Assembly: GCA_003255025.1 (NCBI GenBank)
Contig: QANY01002375.1
Span: forward strand, 1,302,001-1,366,000
DNA length: 64,000 nt
DNA from: Datisca glomerata
Taxonomy: Eukaryota > Streptophyta > Magnoliopsida > Cucurbitales > Datiscaceae
Reading direction: 5' to 3'
Below the pieces are notes generated by a model. The model saw only the letters and a list, made by a program, of their open reading frames with translations, searched no databases and was not told the origin of the DNA. A program made the position numbers and the translations under genes. Below, piece by piece: positions 11,450 through 23,679 of the stretch (position 1 is its first letter; each line of letters opens with the position of its first letter).

Positions 11450-11890
11450 ATACTTGATTTAGGAGCTACTAATCATGTATGTTCTTCTTTGCAGATACTT
11501 CATTCATCAAGGGAGCTGGTTGATGGTGAGGTCATTTTGAGAGTTGGCGGTGGTGCGCTCGTGTCAGCTAAAGCATTAGGGACAGTCCATCTACTTTTTT
11601 AGTACAAGTATTTGGTTTTGAATGATATTTATTATATTCCTGGCTTTTCGATAAATTTGATTTCTCTTTCATTTTTGCAAGAACAATTATTTGAAGTTTC
11701 TTTTATTAATAAAGAGTTTATTATTTCAAAGAATAGATTCAATATTTGTCATGTAAAAATTATAAACAAACTATATATGCTTAAACCAACTGAACAAACA
11801 TTAAATAATTCTGAATTATTTAAAGTAGCAAAACCTAAAAGTAACGAACGGCAAAGAGTTTCTCATGATGATGATAACACAAATCTTTGA
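11450..11890 (+). pseudogene. Copia protease region, broken
   Basis: LDLGATNHVC at about 11453-11482 matches the copia aspartic protease active-site region, normally D-S-G-A; here Ser is replaced by Leu. Downstream, MVLNDIYYIPGFSINLISLSFL (11612-11677) matches the conserved copia protease tail. Stop and frameshift changes separate the pieces. The open part runs on to a TGA at 11888-11890, just before the integrase zinc-binding region. Confidence 0.8.
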
Positions 11891-12800
11891 CATCTTAGGT
11901 TGGGACATATTAATCTAGATAGGTTAACAAAGCATGGTGCTTTGAGAGAACTAAAAGTTGGAACTCTTCATGTTTGTGAATCATGTCTAGAGGATAAAAT
12001 GACCAAGAGACATTTCACAGGAAAGTGTCAAAGAGTCAATGAACCACTTGAACTAGTACATAGTGATGTCTGTGGACCGATCAATGCACAAGCTAGAGGT
12101 GGGTATGAGTATTTCATCACTTTTATTTATGATTACTCAAGATATGGTTATACCTACCTAATGTAAAGAAAGTCTGAAACTTTTGGAAAGTTTAAAAACT
12201 TCAAAGCTGAAACTAAAAAGTAATTCGATAAATCATTGAAAACCCTTCGATTCGATCGAGGAGGTGAATACTTGGATTTAGAATTGAAGGGTTATTTGCT
12301 GGAGTGTGGAATCTTATTCCAACTCACAGCACCTGGAACACCATAACAAAATGGTGTTGCAAAAAGGAGAAACTGAACGTTATTGGATATGGTTACGTCG
12401 ATGTTAAGTTACTCATCATTGTCACTTACATTTTGGGGATATGACACATGGCTACTTACATTTTGAATGTAGTGCCCTCTAACTCTGTAAGCAAGATGCT
12501 TTTAAAGTTATAGAATGGCTCTAAAACTAGTTTACGTCATTTCTGTATATGAGGGTGTCCATCTCACGTTCTTAGACCTAAGACCAGAAAGTTAGACTCA
12601 AGGTCTGAGGTATGCATATTTGTAGGCTATGCTCCAGAGACTAAAGGTGGGTACTTTTATAGTCACAAGGATCAAAATGTGTTTGTATCGACAAATGCCA
12701 CTTTCCTTGAACTTGACTGTATGCAAAACTACAAATCTCATAGCAAAGTATTTCTCGAGGAATTAATGGCTGATGAGATTAGACCACCTTCGATTTCCAC
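11891..12800 (+). pseudogene. Copia integrase, broken
   Basis: RLGHINLDRL at about 11897 and CESCLEDKMTKRHF at about 11971 make up the zinc-binding HHCC region (GAG pre-integrase domain). HSDVCGPI at about 12058-12081 holds the first catalytic Asp, followed by YFITFIYDYSRYGYTYLM and a TAA. Further conserved copia pieces follow in shifting frames (LRFDRGGEYLD at about 12245, then RPRKLDSR and VCIFVGYAPETKGGYFYSH at about 12570-12670). Multiple stops make it non-functional. Confidence 0.85.
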
Positions 12801-13019
12801 TGATAAATGACAAACCAGAGAAACCATAGATGCTGCAAAGGAAACCCTAGTGCAATGTCGTAGTGGGAGGGTTATGAGACAACCAGTTCGCTACGAACTA
12901 GAAGCACATGTTCTAGTGTCAGACACTGATAAGGACGATCCATTATCTTATGAAAAAGTAATGGATGGTCCTAAAAATGAGAAATGGCAAGAAGCAATAA
13001 ACTAGGAAATGGAATCTAT

Positions 13020-13803
13020 GTATTTCAATTTCGTCTGGGAACTTGTAGATCCACCTAAAGATGTCAGGATCATTTGATGTAAATGGATCTTTAAGAAGAA
13101 AAGAGGAGCAGATGGGAAAGTAGAGACTTTTAAGGTAAGTTAGTGGACAATGGTTATACACAAAGGGATGGAGTCGATTATGAAGAGACATTCTCCATGC
13201 TCAAATTCATTCGCATCCTTTTATCCATAGCCACTATTTTGGACTATGAGATATGGAAAATAGACGTCAAGACAGCGTTTCTGAATAACTCTCTTGAAGA
13301 ATACATATATATGATACAACCAGAAAGGTTCGTATAAAAAAGGGGCAAGATCATAAAATATGCAAATTGCTTAAATCCATTTATGGATTAAAGTAAGCAT
13401 CTAGATCTTGGAACCTTACATTTGATGAGATTATAAAGTCTTATGGCTTCGACCAAAATGTTGATGAAGCTAGTGTTTATAAATACATAAAAAATAAGAT
13501 AGTGGTTTTCTTAGTTCTTTATGTTGATGATATTTTACTCATTGTGAATGATGTAGAAACTCTCTTGAAAGTAAAGAAGTGGTTAGCTGAGAAATTCCAA
13601 ATGAAAGATTTGAGAGAAACGAGCTATGTTTTGGGTATCCAAATCCTAAGAGATAGAAAGAACAAGCTCTTGGCACTTTCTCAAGCATCTTATATTGATA
13701 AGGTGCTGGAGAGATTTTCTATGGAGAATTTCAAGAAAGGTCAACTACTGACCAGACATGAAATTATCCTCTACAAGGAACAATATCCTAAGACACTTCA
13801 GTA
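13020..13803 (+). pseudogene. Copia reverse transcriptase, broken
   Basis: KWIFKKKRGADGKVETFK (about 13081-13134) opens the domain, followed after a stop by GVDYEETFS, IRILLSIATILDYEIWKIDVKTAFLNNSLEEYIYM. The catalytic YVDD box is at 13520-13531 within VVFLVLYVDDILLIVNDVE. SYVLGIQILRDRKNKLLALSQASYIDKVLERF follows. At PKTLQ (about 13786-13800) a TAG ends the frame and homology stops until 14341. Substitutions and at least two frame breaks rule out activity. Confidence 0.88.
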
Positions 13804-14340
13804 GTTGGAAATTTATAGTCACCTTTTTCTGTTTGGTCTGTTTAATATTACAATTTTTTAGTCGACGCCTCCTCTGTCACCCTTTCTAGTAGAAGATGAG
13901 GCTAATGAGGAGGATGAGGTCATTGAAAAAGAAGATGAGAAGAAGAAGAGGAAGAGGTCTGAAGAGGCCATTGAAAAAATAGAGGAGAAGAAGGTTGTGT
14001 CGAAGAAGTTCAGTGGACATGAAGATTGGATGAGGAAATGTCTTATTAAAATGGACCAAAAGATTACTTCAATGGACAAGAAGAGTATGCCCATGCAATT
14101 AAACATTTCCTTTACAATTTCTCAAATTAAAATTTTGATGGATCATCTGGTAACATTGAGGCCAAATGATTACTCATTATGTCCTCAATCTACCATGATG
14201 ATGGCTAGCTACAGGTAGAAGACGGAGATTGAGAAGGAAGTGAAAAAAATGAAGGAGGAGAGAAGTATGAAAAGAAGAAGATATTGTAAAGAAGGAAGAA
14301 GAAGAGAATGAACAAAAGGAAGAAGAAGAAGAAGAAGAAG
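13804..14340 (+). other. Foreign block interrupting copia pol
   Basis: Copia homology breaks after PKTLQ and resumes at ILYASAVGSHMYVM. Between them lie about 540 bp not expected in copia. A plus-strand open frame (about 13867-14217) encodes an acidic, Lys-rich, probably coiled-coil stretch (VEDEANEEDEVIEKEDEKKK, then SGHEDWMRKCLIKMDQKITSMDKK). The right part is GAA-rich and ends in a (GAA)n run at about 14305-14345. I do not recognise the protein. It may be a captured transcript fragment or a later insertion; no clear target duplication or inverted ends are visible. Confidence 0.6.
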
Positions 14341-14985
14341 AAGAGAAAGATTCTCTATGCTTCAGCAGTTGGAAGTCACATGTATGTCATGTTGTATATG
14401 AGATCAGAAATCTGTTATGCAGTGGGAATTGGTAGTCATTATCAATCCAATCCAGGTTTAGAACATTGGATTGCAGTAAAGAACATTCTCAAGTATCTTA
14501 GGAGAGCGAAAAACTATATACTTGTTTATTCAAGTGGACACCTGAACCCCATATTTCTGATTTTCAATCAGACAGAGACCGTCAAAAGTCGACATCTGGA
14601 TCAGTATTCACCTTAGGTGGATGAGCTATAGTCTAGAGAAGTATTAAACAATCATTCATTGCAGATTTAACTATGGAAGCCGATTATATAGCGACTTGTG
14701 AAGCTGCAAAAGAAGCGGTATGGCTCAGAAAGTTCTATACTGATCTGAAATTAGTTCTAGTACTAACAACCCACTAATCATGTAGTGTGATAACAGTGGG
14801 GAGGTAGTGAATTCCAAGGAACCGAGGAGTCACAAGAGGGGCAAGTATATAGAGAGAGAATATCATCTTGTAAGAGAGATCGTGTATCGAGGGGATGTGA
14901 CTGTTATGAAGACACTACATGCAAAGTCATTTCAGGATCACGTGCGTAACATGGAATTAAGAGAGATGCCACATTTACTTTAGAG
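14341..14985 (+). pseudogene. Copia RNase H and polyprotein C-terminus, broken
   Basis: Conserved copia pieces appear in order: ICYAVGIGSHYQSNPGLEHW and AVKNILKYLRRAKNYILVY (14413-14526), a decayed STSGSVFTLGG region at about 14590, FIADLTMEADYIATCEAAKEAVWLRKF (about 14657-14738), and SHKRGKYIEREYHLVREI-like sequence to about 14885. Frames change several times. The domain normally removes RNA from the RNA/DNA hybrid during reverse transcription. Confidence 0.82.
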
Positions 14986-14997
14986 AAAGCGGGAGAT
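14983..14997 (+). promoter_or_regulatory. Copia polypurine tract
   Basis: The purine-rich stretch AGAGAAAGCGGGAGA directly abuts the 3' LTR start and is the expected primer for plus-strand synthesis. Confidence 0.75.
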
Positions 14998-17066
14998 TGT
15001 TGTGGGTTATTCCCTCAAAGCATGTGTATTGACATTTTGATATGAAATCTAATGATGATTACATTTTTTTATAATTGTTCTTTTAAATTATTGTTGAATA
15101 ATTTATATAAATATATGAAAATTTCATATTCATTAATGATACTATGATCTTATATTAGTACGAGAGGATTGAGATCATAGATAATGAATAAAATTGTCAG
15201 CAACATATCAAAATATGGAATTTAATGAATAGTTGCTATTACGGTTCACTAAGTATTATGAATGCGTATGATCTAGATTAGGATTATTGATGTGGATAGA
15301 CATCTTAGTGAAGGTACTTTATATCATGGGATTATATATGACTAGACCGATGTGAATTAATATATTTATCAATGTACCGTTTATCATAAAGATTTAATAC
15401 ACATCAATTCAATGATCATATGTAGATCAATCTGAATCCTTAGTAGTCATGAACTCTTATACATGTCTACTGGATCTTTTGATTCACTCGTTAAGATTTG
15501 TTTGTAAAACAGGCTAGTCACTTTTGTTTTGGAGATTCAGTGATATGGATTGCTGGGAACATGATCTTACAAGATTTGGAATCCAAGCATTCCTAACGGA
15601 TCGTATATTAGTTTCTTTAAGTGTCAATTCTAGAATTGAATGGTTATTGAGCTCAAATTTATAATAAGATTATAAATTAACCATTCAGTAGTGGATTAAT
15701 GATACTTAAGGATCAAGAGATAATTAGAAGGGTAAAACAGTAACTTTGATCAATTCTAATTTATGGACCAATAATTGGATGACAGAACTACATGAATTGA
15801 TTATACCAGTGGACTACATGAGAATACTCTGTAAATACATTTTATAATCACTAAGAGTTCAATTCCATTTTTATGGTGCAGTAATAATGGAATTAATAAA
15901 TAAGATTATTTAATTAGAGTTTAATTAATAATCTGGTTTATTGGAGCTTCAAATTATAGATCCATGGTTCTCAAGTCACCTCTATTCTACGCAGTTTGGA
16001 GTGTGAATATTTCAGGACATGAGAAAATGACTGACTTGCAAAAGAATTTTTATCTGGGATAAGTATATAATTATGAGATAGTTATGTGTGAGTAATTAAT
16101 TAATAATTATTCAATTGAATTTTATATATATATGCGTGTGTGTGTGTGTAATTTTCAGAAATTATATATAAAAATAATTATCGATTATTTTTTCAATCAT
16201 CGATAAGTGAGACATAATATCTAATTTGTGAAATTAGATAATTAAATTATCATTAGATAATAATTTGGATCAACTAAAATTGTTATTTGTTAAATAACAG
16301 ATAGTTGATAGGAATAATCAAATATATTAATTTTGAATTAACTAATATCTAGATATTTTTTATTAAAATAAATATTTAATTTGCAGTAATTGTCATGTAT
16401 CGATCAATGATTGAGAATCATAGATCACCATGTGTCACTACAACAGTAGGCTAGTAACACTCCCCAATATAGTGGGACCCACTGTATAATGGTTCACAAC
16501 TGATTTTATTCAAATGGCTTGGGTTGATGAATGAGTTGATCAGATCACCAGTGGATCAATCAGTTGATTAATAGTTAATCAAATCTTTAAAAGAATAATC
16601 ATCACGTTCATTTAGAGAATCATCTCACAAAAGTTTTTCTCAGTAACCTTCTAGATCTTATGTATTGAGAACATCTAGAGACAAAAAAAGTATCTTGTAA
16701 TATTCTACGTGCCCACACACGTCCTAGAGCGTTGAGGATTGATTCGGAAGATCTTGGTATAAACTCAAAGTCTATTGATCGTTGGAACGGTTTCGTGGGA
16801 CGGAAGATCGATCAGTTTTGTAAAGACGCTTGATTAAGACTATAAGAGGTATATGATTCCTAACCTTGTATGTTGTAGATTTAATATATAAATATATAAT
16901 GAATCCTAACTGACTGAAAATAGTTTTCAATAAAAAATCTTTTTTTTGTTATCGTGACGTTGTGTAATTTTTGTTTTATTAAACGATTCAAATTTTATTA
17001 AAAATTTATTTTTTAAATGACCACGCGCCACACGCTTCCGCCACGCATGCGCTGCGACGACCAACA
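14998..17066 (+). repeat. Copia 3' LTR (long form)
   Basis: This 2069-bp LTR runs from TGTTGTGGG to GACCAACA, followed by target duplication GTTAT (17067-17071). Its ends match the 5' LTR, and its central 1.5 kb (about 15106-16621) is absent there. That centre is AT-rich with a short TG microsatellite at 16133-16149 and no coding region, and shows neither terminal inverted repeats nor a clear target duplication. Confidence 0.9.
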
Positions 17067-17094
17067 GTTATATACACCAGCATATAAACATTTA

Positions 17095-17197
17095 TACATA
17101 TATGTTATATGCGCTATACTACATATATGTATATGTTATATTCGTTACACACTCTATATTGCATATATGTATATGTTATATTCGTTACACACACACT

Positions 17198-17229
<32 letters not shown>

Positions 17230-17344
17230 CACATATATATACACACACATATATATATACATATATACATATATATATATATGTATATATATATATGTGT
17301 GTGTCTGTGTGTGTATATATATATATATGTATATGTATATATAA
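17095..17344. repeat. TA/CA microsatellite cluster
   Basis: Runs of ATATAT, ACACAC and TATGTA, with a 52-bp near-duplicate at 17105-17190 (ATATATGTATATGTTATATTCGTTACACAC words). Open frames here in several phases, all Tyr/Ile/His-rich, are microsatellite artefacts. Confidence 0.9.
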
Positions 17345-17360
17345 GGAGAATGTTCTTCTG

Positions 17361-17838
<478 letters not shown>

Positions 17839-19679
17839 ATATTAATAGAAGAAAAGAAAATACTAAATAAAAATACGTAATAATATATATATGCCACTAT
17901 AATATACAACATATATTAAATACACATATGCATATATGGTATCTACATATATGTATATTTGTTATATATAGTAGTTATATATCTACAACCGATATTTTCG
18001 AATGTTTTGAATCTTTTTTGGAAACTTTTTGAAGAGATGAGGGAAAAGTTTTGAAAGTTTTTGGATAATGAGAGAATTTCGGAAATTATGAGAGAGAAGG
18101 GAGAGAGAGAATTTCTTTGCAATATTTTATGATCTGAAAAGTGTGTGTGTGAGAGATGTAGAGAGAACGAGAGAGAGAGAACTTTTAGGATAGAGGAGAG
18201 AGAAATGTCATGTGTTTCTTAGGGATATAATAGGAATCAAAGCCTTGCTTCTATTTAGTGGGCTCATAAGTTGTTGTATTGGATGATTATTTAAGGTATA
18301 GAACTTTTTGGTATTAAGTTTTTATTATATTACTTTTTGTGTAGAAAGCCTAGATTACTGTATTTGGTTTACAGAAATTTTTCGATGAAGAGATGTACCA
18401 TATAATAGATTTGACTTTAAAGATTCTAGGAAAACTCAATATTCACAAAAAGAATTATAAAAACAAACTGCCAATTTTTTTTAAAAAAATCAGATGTAAA
18501 AAATCCCATGGAAATTTGATTTAAAAAAATCCAATGATTTAAAAGAAAAACATAAATGGTAGTGTATAACCCCTTTTAAAGTTTTACATATAATATGATT
18601 CTATATTTTTTATTCACAAAAATTATCATATTAAGGTATTAGTTAGTGAATTATATTTGTAAAAATAACAAAAATATTTTTAAAACTTAATATTTCAACC
18701 GCTTTGAAATATTAGTTAATGGACTATATTTGCCGTTACCATTTTCTAAGGTCTTTTTCGCTATTATTTCAATAATTGGACCATTCTTGTTAAAAGTTCT
18801 AAATTAACCTCATTAAAATTTGGGTTTATAAACCCAATAACTTTGGCTAAAAAAAGTCAAATGCATTAAGAATTGGCTTAACATTTAGTATTGAAATAAT
18901 AGCTTCATAGTTTTTGGATGTGCGATTTGCACAAATCTCACATTAAAATTTTCTCTCTGCAAACTCACATTCATATAGCTAATTGAGAATCACTACTAAG
19001 TAAGATAAATATTAATTCGGGAGATAAAAGAGAGAAGACAAAAGGGAAAGAGAAGGGTGAAGGAAGAGGAGTAATCGGCTATCTTGAGAATCTATTGATT
19101 GTTCTTGAGAAATGTAATCCCATTCCTCTAGGAATTAAATGCCTTTTAAGATACCCTCAACAGACACAGGAATTTTAAGAATTTCCATCTATCTACTATT
19201 CTTCCGAACTTACCTAAATTCAAATGGGCTTCTAGGAATACAGTAGTCAAATTCGTTTCTAAAGTCATTTTGATTTTTTTAAACGAAATATTTCAGATAT
19301 TTTAATGTGTCGGTATTCTGTTTCAAAAAAAAATCGGACATATAAATTAATATTATAAAATTTATTATACATAATATAAATAATAAATAAGAAAATTTGA
19401 ATAATTACTTATTAACATATAATAAAATAATTCTGGTTAATCTTAACACATAATTCTCATTTAAAAGTTATATATTAATTTTTAGTTTTGAACTTTTATT
19501 AACCAAAAGGAACAAAAAAAAGTTAGCTTTTTTTTATAACAAATGTTAACACATAATTCTCATTAAAAGAATCATATAATAATTTTTTAGTTACTAAAAT
19601 TTTATTTAGAAAAAAGTAATAAAGTTAATTTTTACATAATAAAGGAGTCTAAAATAAATTTTACAAAAAACTCATTGTC
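17839..19679. other. No gene seen; AT-rich spacer
   Basis: Contains TATATA/CATATA runs (17880-17990), a GA-rich stretch (about 18080-18190, GAGAGAGAGAAC words) and otherwise AT-rich sequence with stops in all frames. GA-rich and AT-rich words resemble those left of the copia element (7780-8170), consistent with both being the same host interval split by insertions. Confidence 0.6.
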
Positions 19680-19832
19680 TCCATGAAAAAAAAATAAAAG
19701 AGAGGGTTTCAAAGAACAAATGTACAAAAGGCATATAATGGAAGTCATGGGTTTCGAACCATGACATCTTAGGACAAGGCATGATGGCTCAGGCGCCTAG
19801 CGCCACTGGGCCAGCGCGTATTGTGTGGCTTT
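19680..19832 (-). mobile_element. tRNA-derived SINE candidate
   Basis: On the minus strand, TGGCCCAGTGG (about 19812-19802) resembles a pol III A box and GGTTCGAAACC (about 19759-19749) a B box, about 54 bases apart as in tRNA genes. The B box sits in a short inverted repeat (CATGG / CCCATG) like a T stem. A 3' part of about 60 bases follows and ends in a T-rich tail (CTCTTTTATTTTTTTT). A functional tRNA is unlikely because acceptor pairing is not evident. No convincing target duplication was found. Confidence 0.5.
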
Positions 19833-19839
19833 TTTTCAA

Positions 19840-20684
19840 TTCATATTTGACCGAAGTAATAACGAAAAATTTGTACACCCAACTCCGTTACGTTCCTCTG
19901 AGGTGCTTAGAGATCTTTTGGTATAAGATTATGAGTAAATGATTTTTAAAATAAGATTATTGAAATATATTTGTGAGAAAGTATATGCCCAAAAAGTAAA
20001 GATTATTTTGTTTGTTAATAATTAGGAATATTATTTTTTAACAGTGAGATTCTTGAATTATTTTGTTTATTTTGATGGAATGTGTAAGGGAATGTTATAA
20101 AAATTTATCAATTTACAAGTTGTTTACCCTTACCTTTAGACTAATAGAATCCTACAATTAAAAATAATTTCATCTATGTAAGAGACCATAAACACATAAT
20201 TTACCCTACTCATACTCATATCGGTATTTCAAAAGTAAAAATTTTGGGTATTTAGTAAGAAAATGTTAATTTATCACATTAAAAATATATTTTACTTGTC
20301 CAATCACCAATTGTTTAGCATGTATATAAAAGTTTAATGCATAAAAATATTTTAATTAAACTATACATACTATTTTATTTAATTGTATTTTCACACAAAT
20401 CTCCTCTCTTACCAAACGAATTATGGTATCCCATCTATGAATTATTCGTTCGAACCATAAATCTCTATTTTTTCTATTTTATGAAAAAATAGAAAGCAAG
20501 TATCTGAAAGTGGATAATGGTCTAGTGAGATGAAGGAAGATGACGTGAGGGAGTGATGGAGTTTAGTTTGGGACAAATAAGATGAACGAATTAATGTGAG
20601 ATACTAGACACGGAGATACCACTCAATTTTGGGGGCATCAAGATACCCTCTAAATTTTACAACTTGTCATGTAAAACAAGGGGA
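19840..20684. other. No gene seen; AT-rich spacer
   Basis: No sustained open frame, no recognised family. The last 70 bases (GGGGGCATCAAGATACCC...) may pair loosely with sequence just beyond the hAT-like element (22440-22486), hinting that the hAT copy landed in a small older inverted-repeat element. Confidence 0.45.
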
Positions 20685-20692
20685 CTCTAACC

Positions 20693-22423
20693 TAGGGGTG
20701 TAATCAGTTCAGTTCAGCTCAGTTTAAGGGTATTTTTAGAACCAAACTGTAAATATCATTTTTCAAATATTAGAATCAAACTGAACTGACGGTTTAGTGT
20801 AAACGGACCCGTCCAAATCGGTTCAGTTCGATTAAGTTTTGCAATTTTTACCTGCCATAAAAAATATAAAAAGGAGAAAAAAAACAAACCATTTTCTACC
20901 CAGAAAAATATATTAAAAAACACATGATTATATTGAAACTGAAGATAATACGAGCAGAAACATACACTTACAAAATACTATTTCTAAATTCAAGATCTCA
21001 GACTTATAAAATTATTACATAACTCAAGTTCTGCATTTGATTAACAAATCATATCACCAAGAAGAAATTATGAGCCTAGGAACAATTTGTCAGTACAAAT
21101 TCTTCTTTAACAAATGAAGAAAGATGATATCTTAATAAATACATTCCCTATTCCACTCATCCTTGCATCAGAATCACGATGTGACCACATTACTCTTATC
21201 ACTCTTCCATTCAGCAAACTAAGATTCCTTTCCTCGATTGCACAGAGTGCTTCACAAAAACAGAGAGAATAATGAATAAAAACCATACCAGGATCAGAAG
21301 AAAGAACTACTTAAACAGAGACAAGAATGAATAAAAATCATCTTAGCTATCACAATCCTATTTCCTACAATGCTTGTACTACTAATGCAACTTCTTACTT
21401 TTCTTAACATTTCGTAATAGCAAGGCGTAGAAGGCCTTAATACCATAATAGCAATATAGAACATTCTCCCTATTTTGGAGGGCAATAGTCATTGAAGATG
21501 AAGGCATTGAAGCTAAGAAAAAATAGACCCATATCAAATAGAGACTAAAAAGCAGATAAAATATTAGACTAAAAATCAGCTAGACCTTATCAAGAAATCA
21601 GATAGCTATCAATAAATCAGAACAAATCACAGACATAATAGCAAAGAAAATAGAAGCAATTCATACAAAATAGCAGATCATACATATGAAATCTGAGAAC
21701 TAATAAACTAATAATCTAATAATCTAACAACTAATAATCTGGACAACTAATAAGTTGAACAACTAACAATCTAAACAAATAATAGTGCAGATAAAAAAAT
21801 ATGGAAGATACAGAAAGAGAGACAGAGTAACCAGATCTCGCTTGAGTCTTCGTCAAGCAACAGCAAATAGATCTCGCCTGAGTCATTGAGAAATCGAGTA
21901 AGTTGCATCTATTGTCTCCCGAATCGAGCTGTCGAGTTTTGAGCTGAGGACTGAGGAGAAGGGGAAAGCTAGACAGCGAGTTGTGAGCTGAGGACTCAGG
22001 AGAATGAGAGAGTTAGATAGTGAGGACAGAGGAGAATGAGAGAGCTAGATAGTGAGGTTTGAGCTGAGGAGTAAGGACTGAGGAGAACTGGAGAAGGGGA
22101 GAGCGTCAAGTGAGGTGAGACGCGAGAGTGGGGAGAACTGGAGAAGGGGAGAGCGTCGAGCGAGGCGAGACGCGAGAGTGGGGACTAGGGAGAACTAGGG
22201 AAGGGAAATTAGGTTAAATTTATAGAGGTATATATATTAATGCGGTTCAGTTCGGTTCATTGTGTAGTTTTTGTGAAAAAATCGCACACCGAACCGGGCC
22301 GAGCTTATTTTTAACTTATACAACCGAACTGAGCCGCCAAAAGTGAAAAACTCGGCTGAACCGCATCGGTTCGGCCCGGTTCAGGCGGTCTGGTCGGTTT
22401 TCTCAGTTTTACTTACACTCCTA
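20693..22423. mobile_element. Non-autonomous hAT-like DNA transposon
   Basis: The left end TAGGGGTGTAA and the reverse complement of the right end TAGGAGTGTAA form short terminal inverted repeats. They are flanked by an 8-bp target duplication CTCTAAC(C/T) at 20685-20692 and 22424-22431, the length used by hAT elements. Subterminal regions are full of GGTTCGGTT / TTCAGTTCAG words in both orientations (20703-20850, 22240-22400), typical transposase-binding clusters. The interior encodes nothing recognisable, so mobility would depend on a transposase from elsewhere. A local tandem repeat of GAGCTGAGGACT words lies at 21930-22195. Confidence 0.8.
21930..22195. repeat. Degenerate tandem repeat inside the hAT-like element
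   Basis: Words such as GAGCTGAGGACT, AGGAGAATGAGAGAG and GGAGAACTGGAGAAGGGGAG recur, with two near-identical 55-bp copies around 22080-22190. Non-coding. Confidence 0.65.
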
Positions 22424-22604
22424 CTCTAACTTTTCAATAATATCCAGGTATTTTGGTTAACATACCTCTGCCCCAAATGCACTCAAAGAGTAACTATACC
22501 GATAGGTAATATTGACATCTTAAATGTATGTGGATTATTTGGATGAAAAAATTTTGGGGATCAACCCACGATCTAAGACATGAGCTTTAGAAAGTGAGTA
22601 ACAG

Positions 22605-23676
22605 ATGCCTATGGCTAGCATTGGATCCAAATCTTATGAAAGGGGATCAACCCACGATGCAAATGGTGATAGAGTAATGGTTGAGGAACATTTTAGGGTT
22701 GTCCAACAAATCATCCAAAGTATGGGTGATGGACTTCAACAAATCATCACTAATAGTATGCAACATGGGTTCCATGATTTGCAACAAAGCTTGTAAGAAA
22801 TTGTTGAAGGATATGGCAACATGTCAGCCAATTCAGTAAGAGCGAGTTAAGCAGCCGGCTCCATACCAACCACTTCTTGCAAGGTGGAAAAATCAACCCC
22901 GAGGGGCAAAAGGCTGAAAATAATGGTTAGAATCAGAGGGTTAGCCAAAATGAAGTCCATGCTGCCAATGTCCAAGATCGGCTGAGGCAAGCTCAAGGCC
23001 ATAACAGCCAACACCTAGATCGTAAGGTTGTTGAGAATATGATATATGATGTGATTGACCATGAGGAAGCTTTATCCTGAGTTCGTGGACAGAGTTGAAA
23101 TTCTGAGAGGTAATTGGTGCCTTGATTTTAGTTTGTTTTTTGGGGATGAGAACCAATCCACAGTGGAGCATATTGGCCTATTCACAGATTAGTATGGTGA
23201 AGTTGGAGGTAACAAAAACTTACAGTTGAGGTTTGCTAATTCTCTTACTAGCAAAACCTTCACTTGGTACTTTAACCTTCCTGCCAAGTCTATTCCAAAT
23301 TTTGGCAAGTCATGGAGCACTTGTTTCATGAACAATTCTGCAAGATCGAGCCTGAGGTGTCCATGGCCAACTTGGCGAGGTTACACAAAAAAGATTGAGA
23401 AATGACTGATGATTTCATTGCACAATTCAAGAGGGCTAAGAATCGATATAGAGTTATCCTCCTAGAAAATGAGTTCATGAAATTAGCTTGGAATGGTTTG
23501 ATTATGGAGCTAACAAAGAAGTTCAAAGGAATAAAGTTTAAAGATTTATCTGAGTTGGTTTCTAGGGTGACCCAATATGAGAAAATATTAAACGAAGAGC
23601 CCCAAAGAAGGAATTCTTCAAGGGGAACGTACTATAGGGACCCAAATCTTAAGATCAATGTATTTGAGGTGCAATA
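22605..23676 (+). pseudogene. Tat-type gypsy gag, broken
   Basis: The first piece (22605-22793) encodes MPMASIGSKSYERG and a Gln-rich region. The retrotransposon gag domain follows in shifting frames: LTSKTFTWYFNLPAKSI at about 23250, MEHLFHEQFCKIEPEVSMANLARLHKKD at about 23310-23395, then an open frame 23402-23676 with DDFIAQFKRAKNRYRV and LSELVSRVTQYEKIL. This is the capsid gene of a Ty3-gypsy element. Stops at about 22794 and 23398 and several frameshifts are evident. Confidence 0.75.
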
Positions 23677-23679
23677 ACG

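Larger units (their letters stand above)
8177..17066 (+). mobile_element. Full-length decayed Ty1-copia LTR retrotransposon
   Basis: The element has LTRs starting TGTT and ending CCAACA, matching target duplications, a primer-binding site complementary to initiator-Met tRNA, gag, zinc knuckle, protease, integrase, reverse transcriptase and RNase H in copia order (integrase before RT), and a purine tract before the 3' LTR. All coding parts are interrupted by stops and frameshifts, so it is not autonomous. Two structural oddities are the size difference between LTRs (554 and 2069 bp) and an extra block at about 13804-14340 inside pol. Confidence 0.93.

Noticed and set aside
19749..19820. Functional tRNA gene on the minus strand
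   Set aside because: A and B boxes are present but no 7-bp acceptor pairing or convincing anticodon arm can be drawn.
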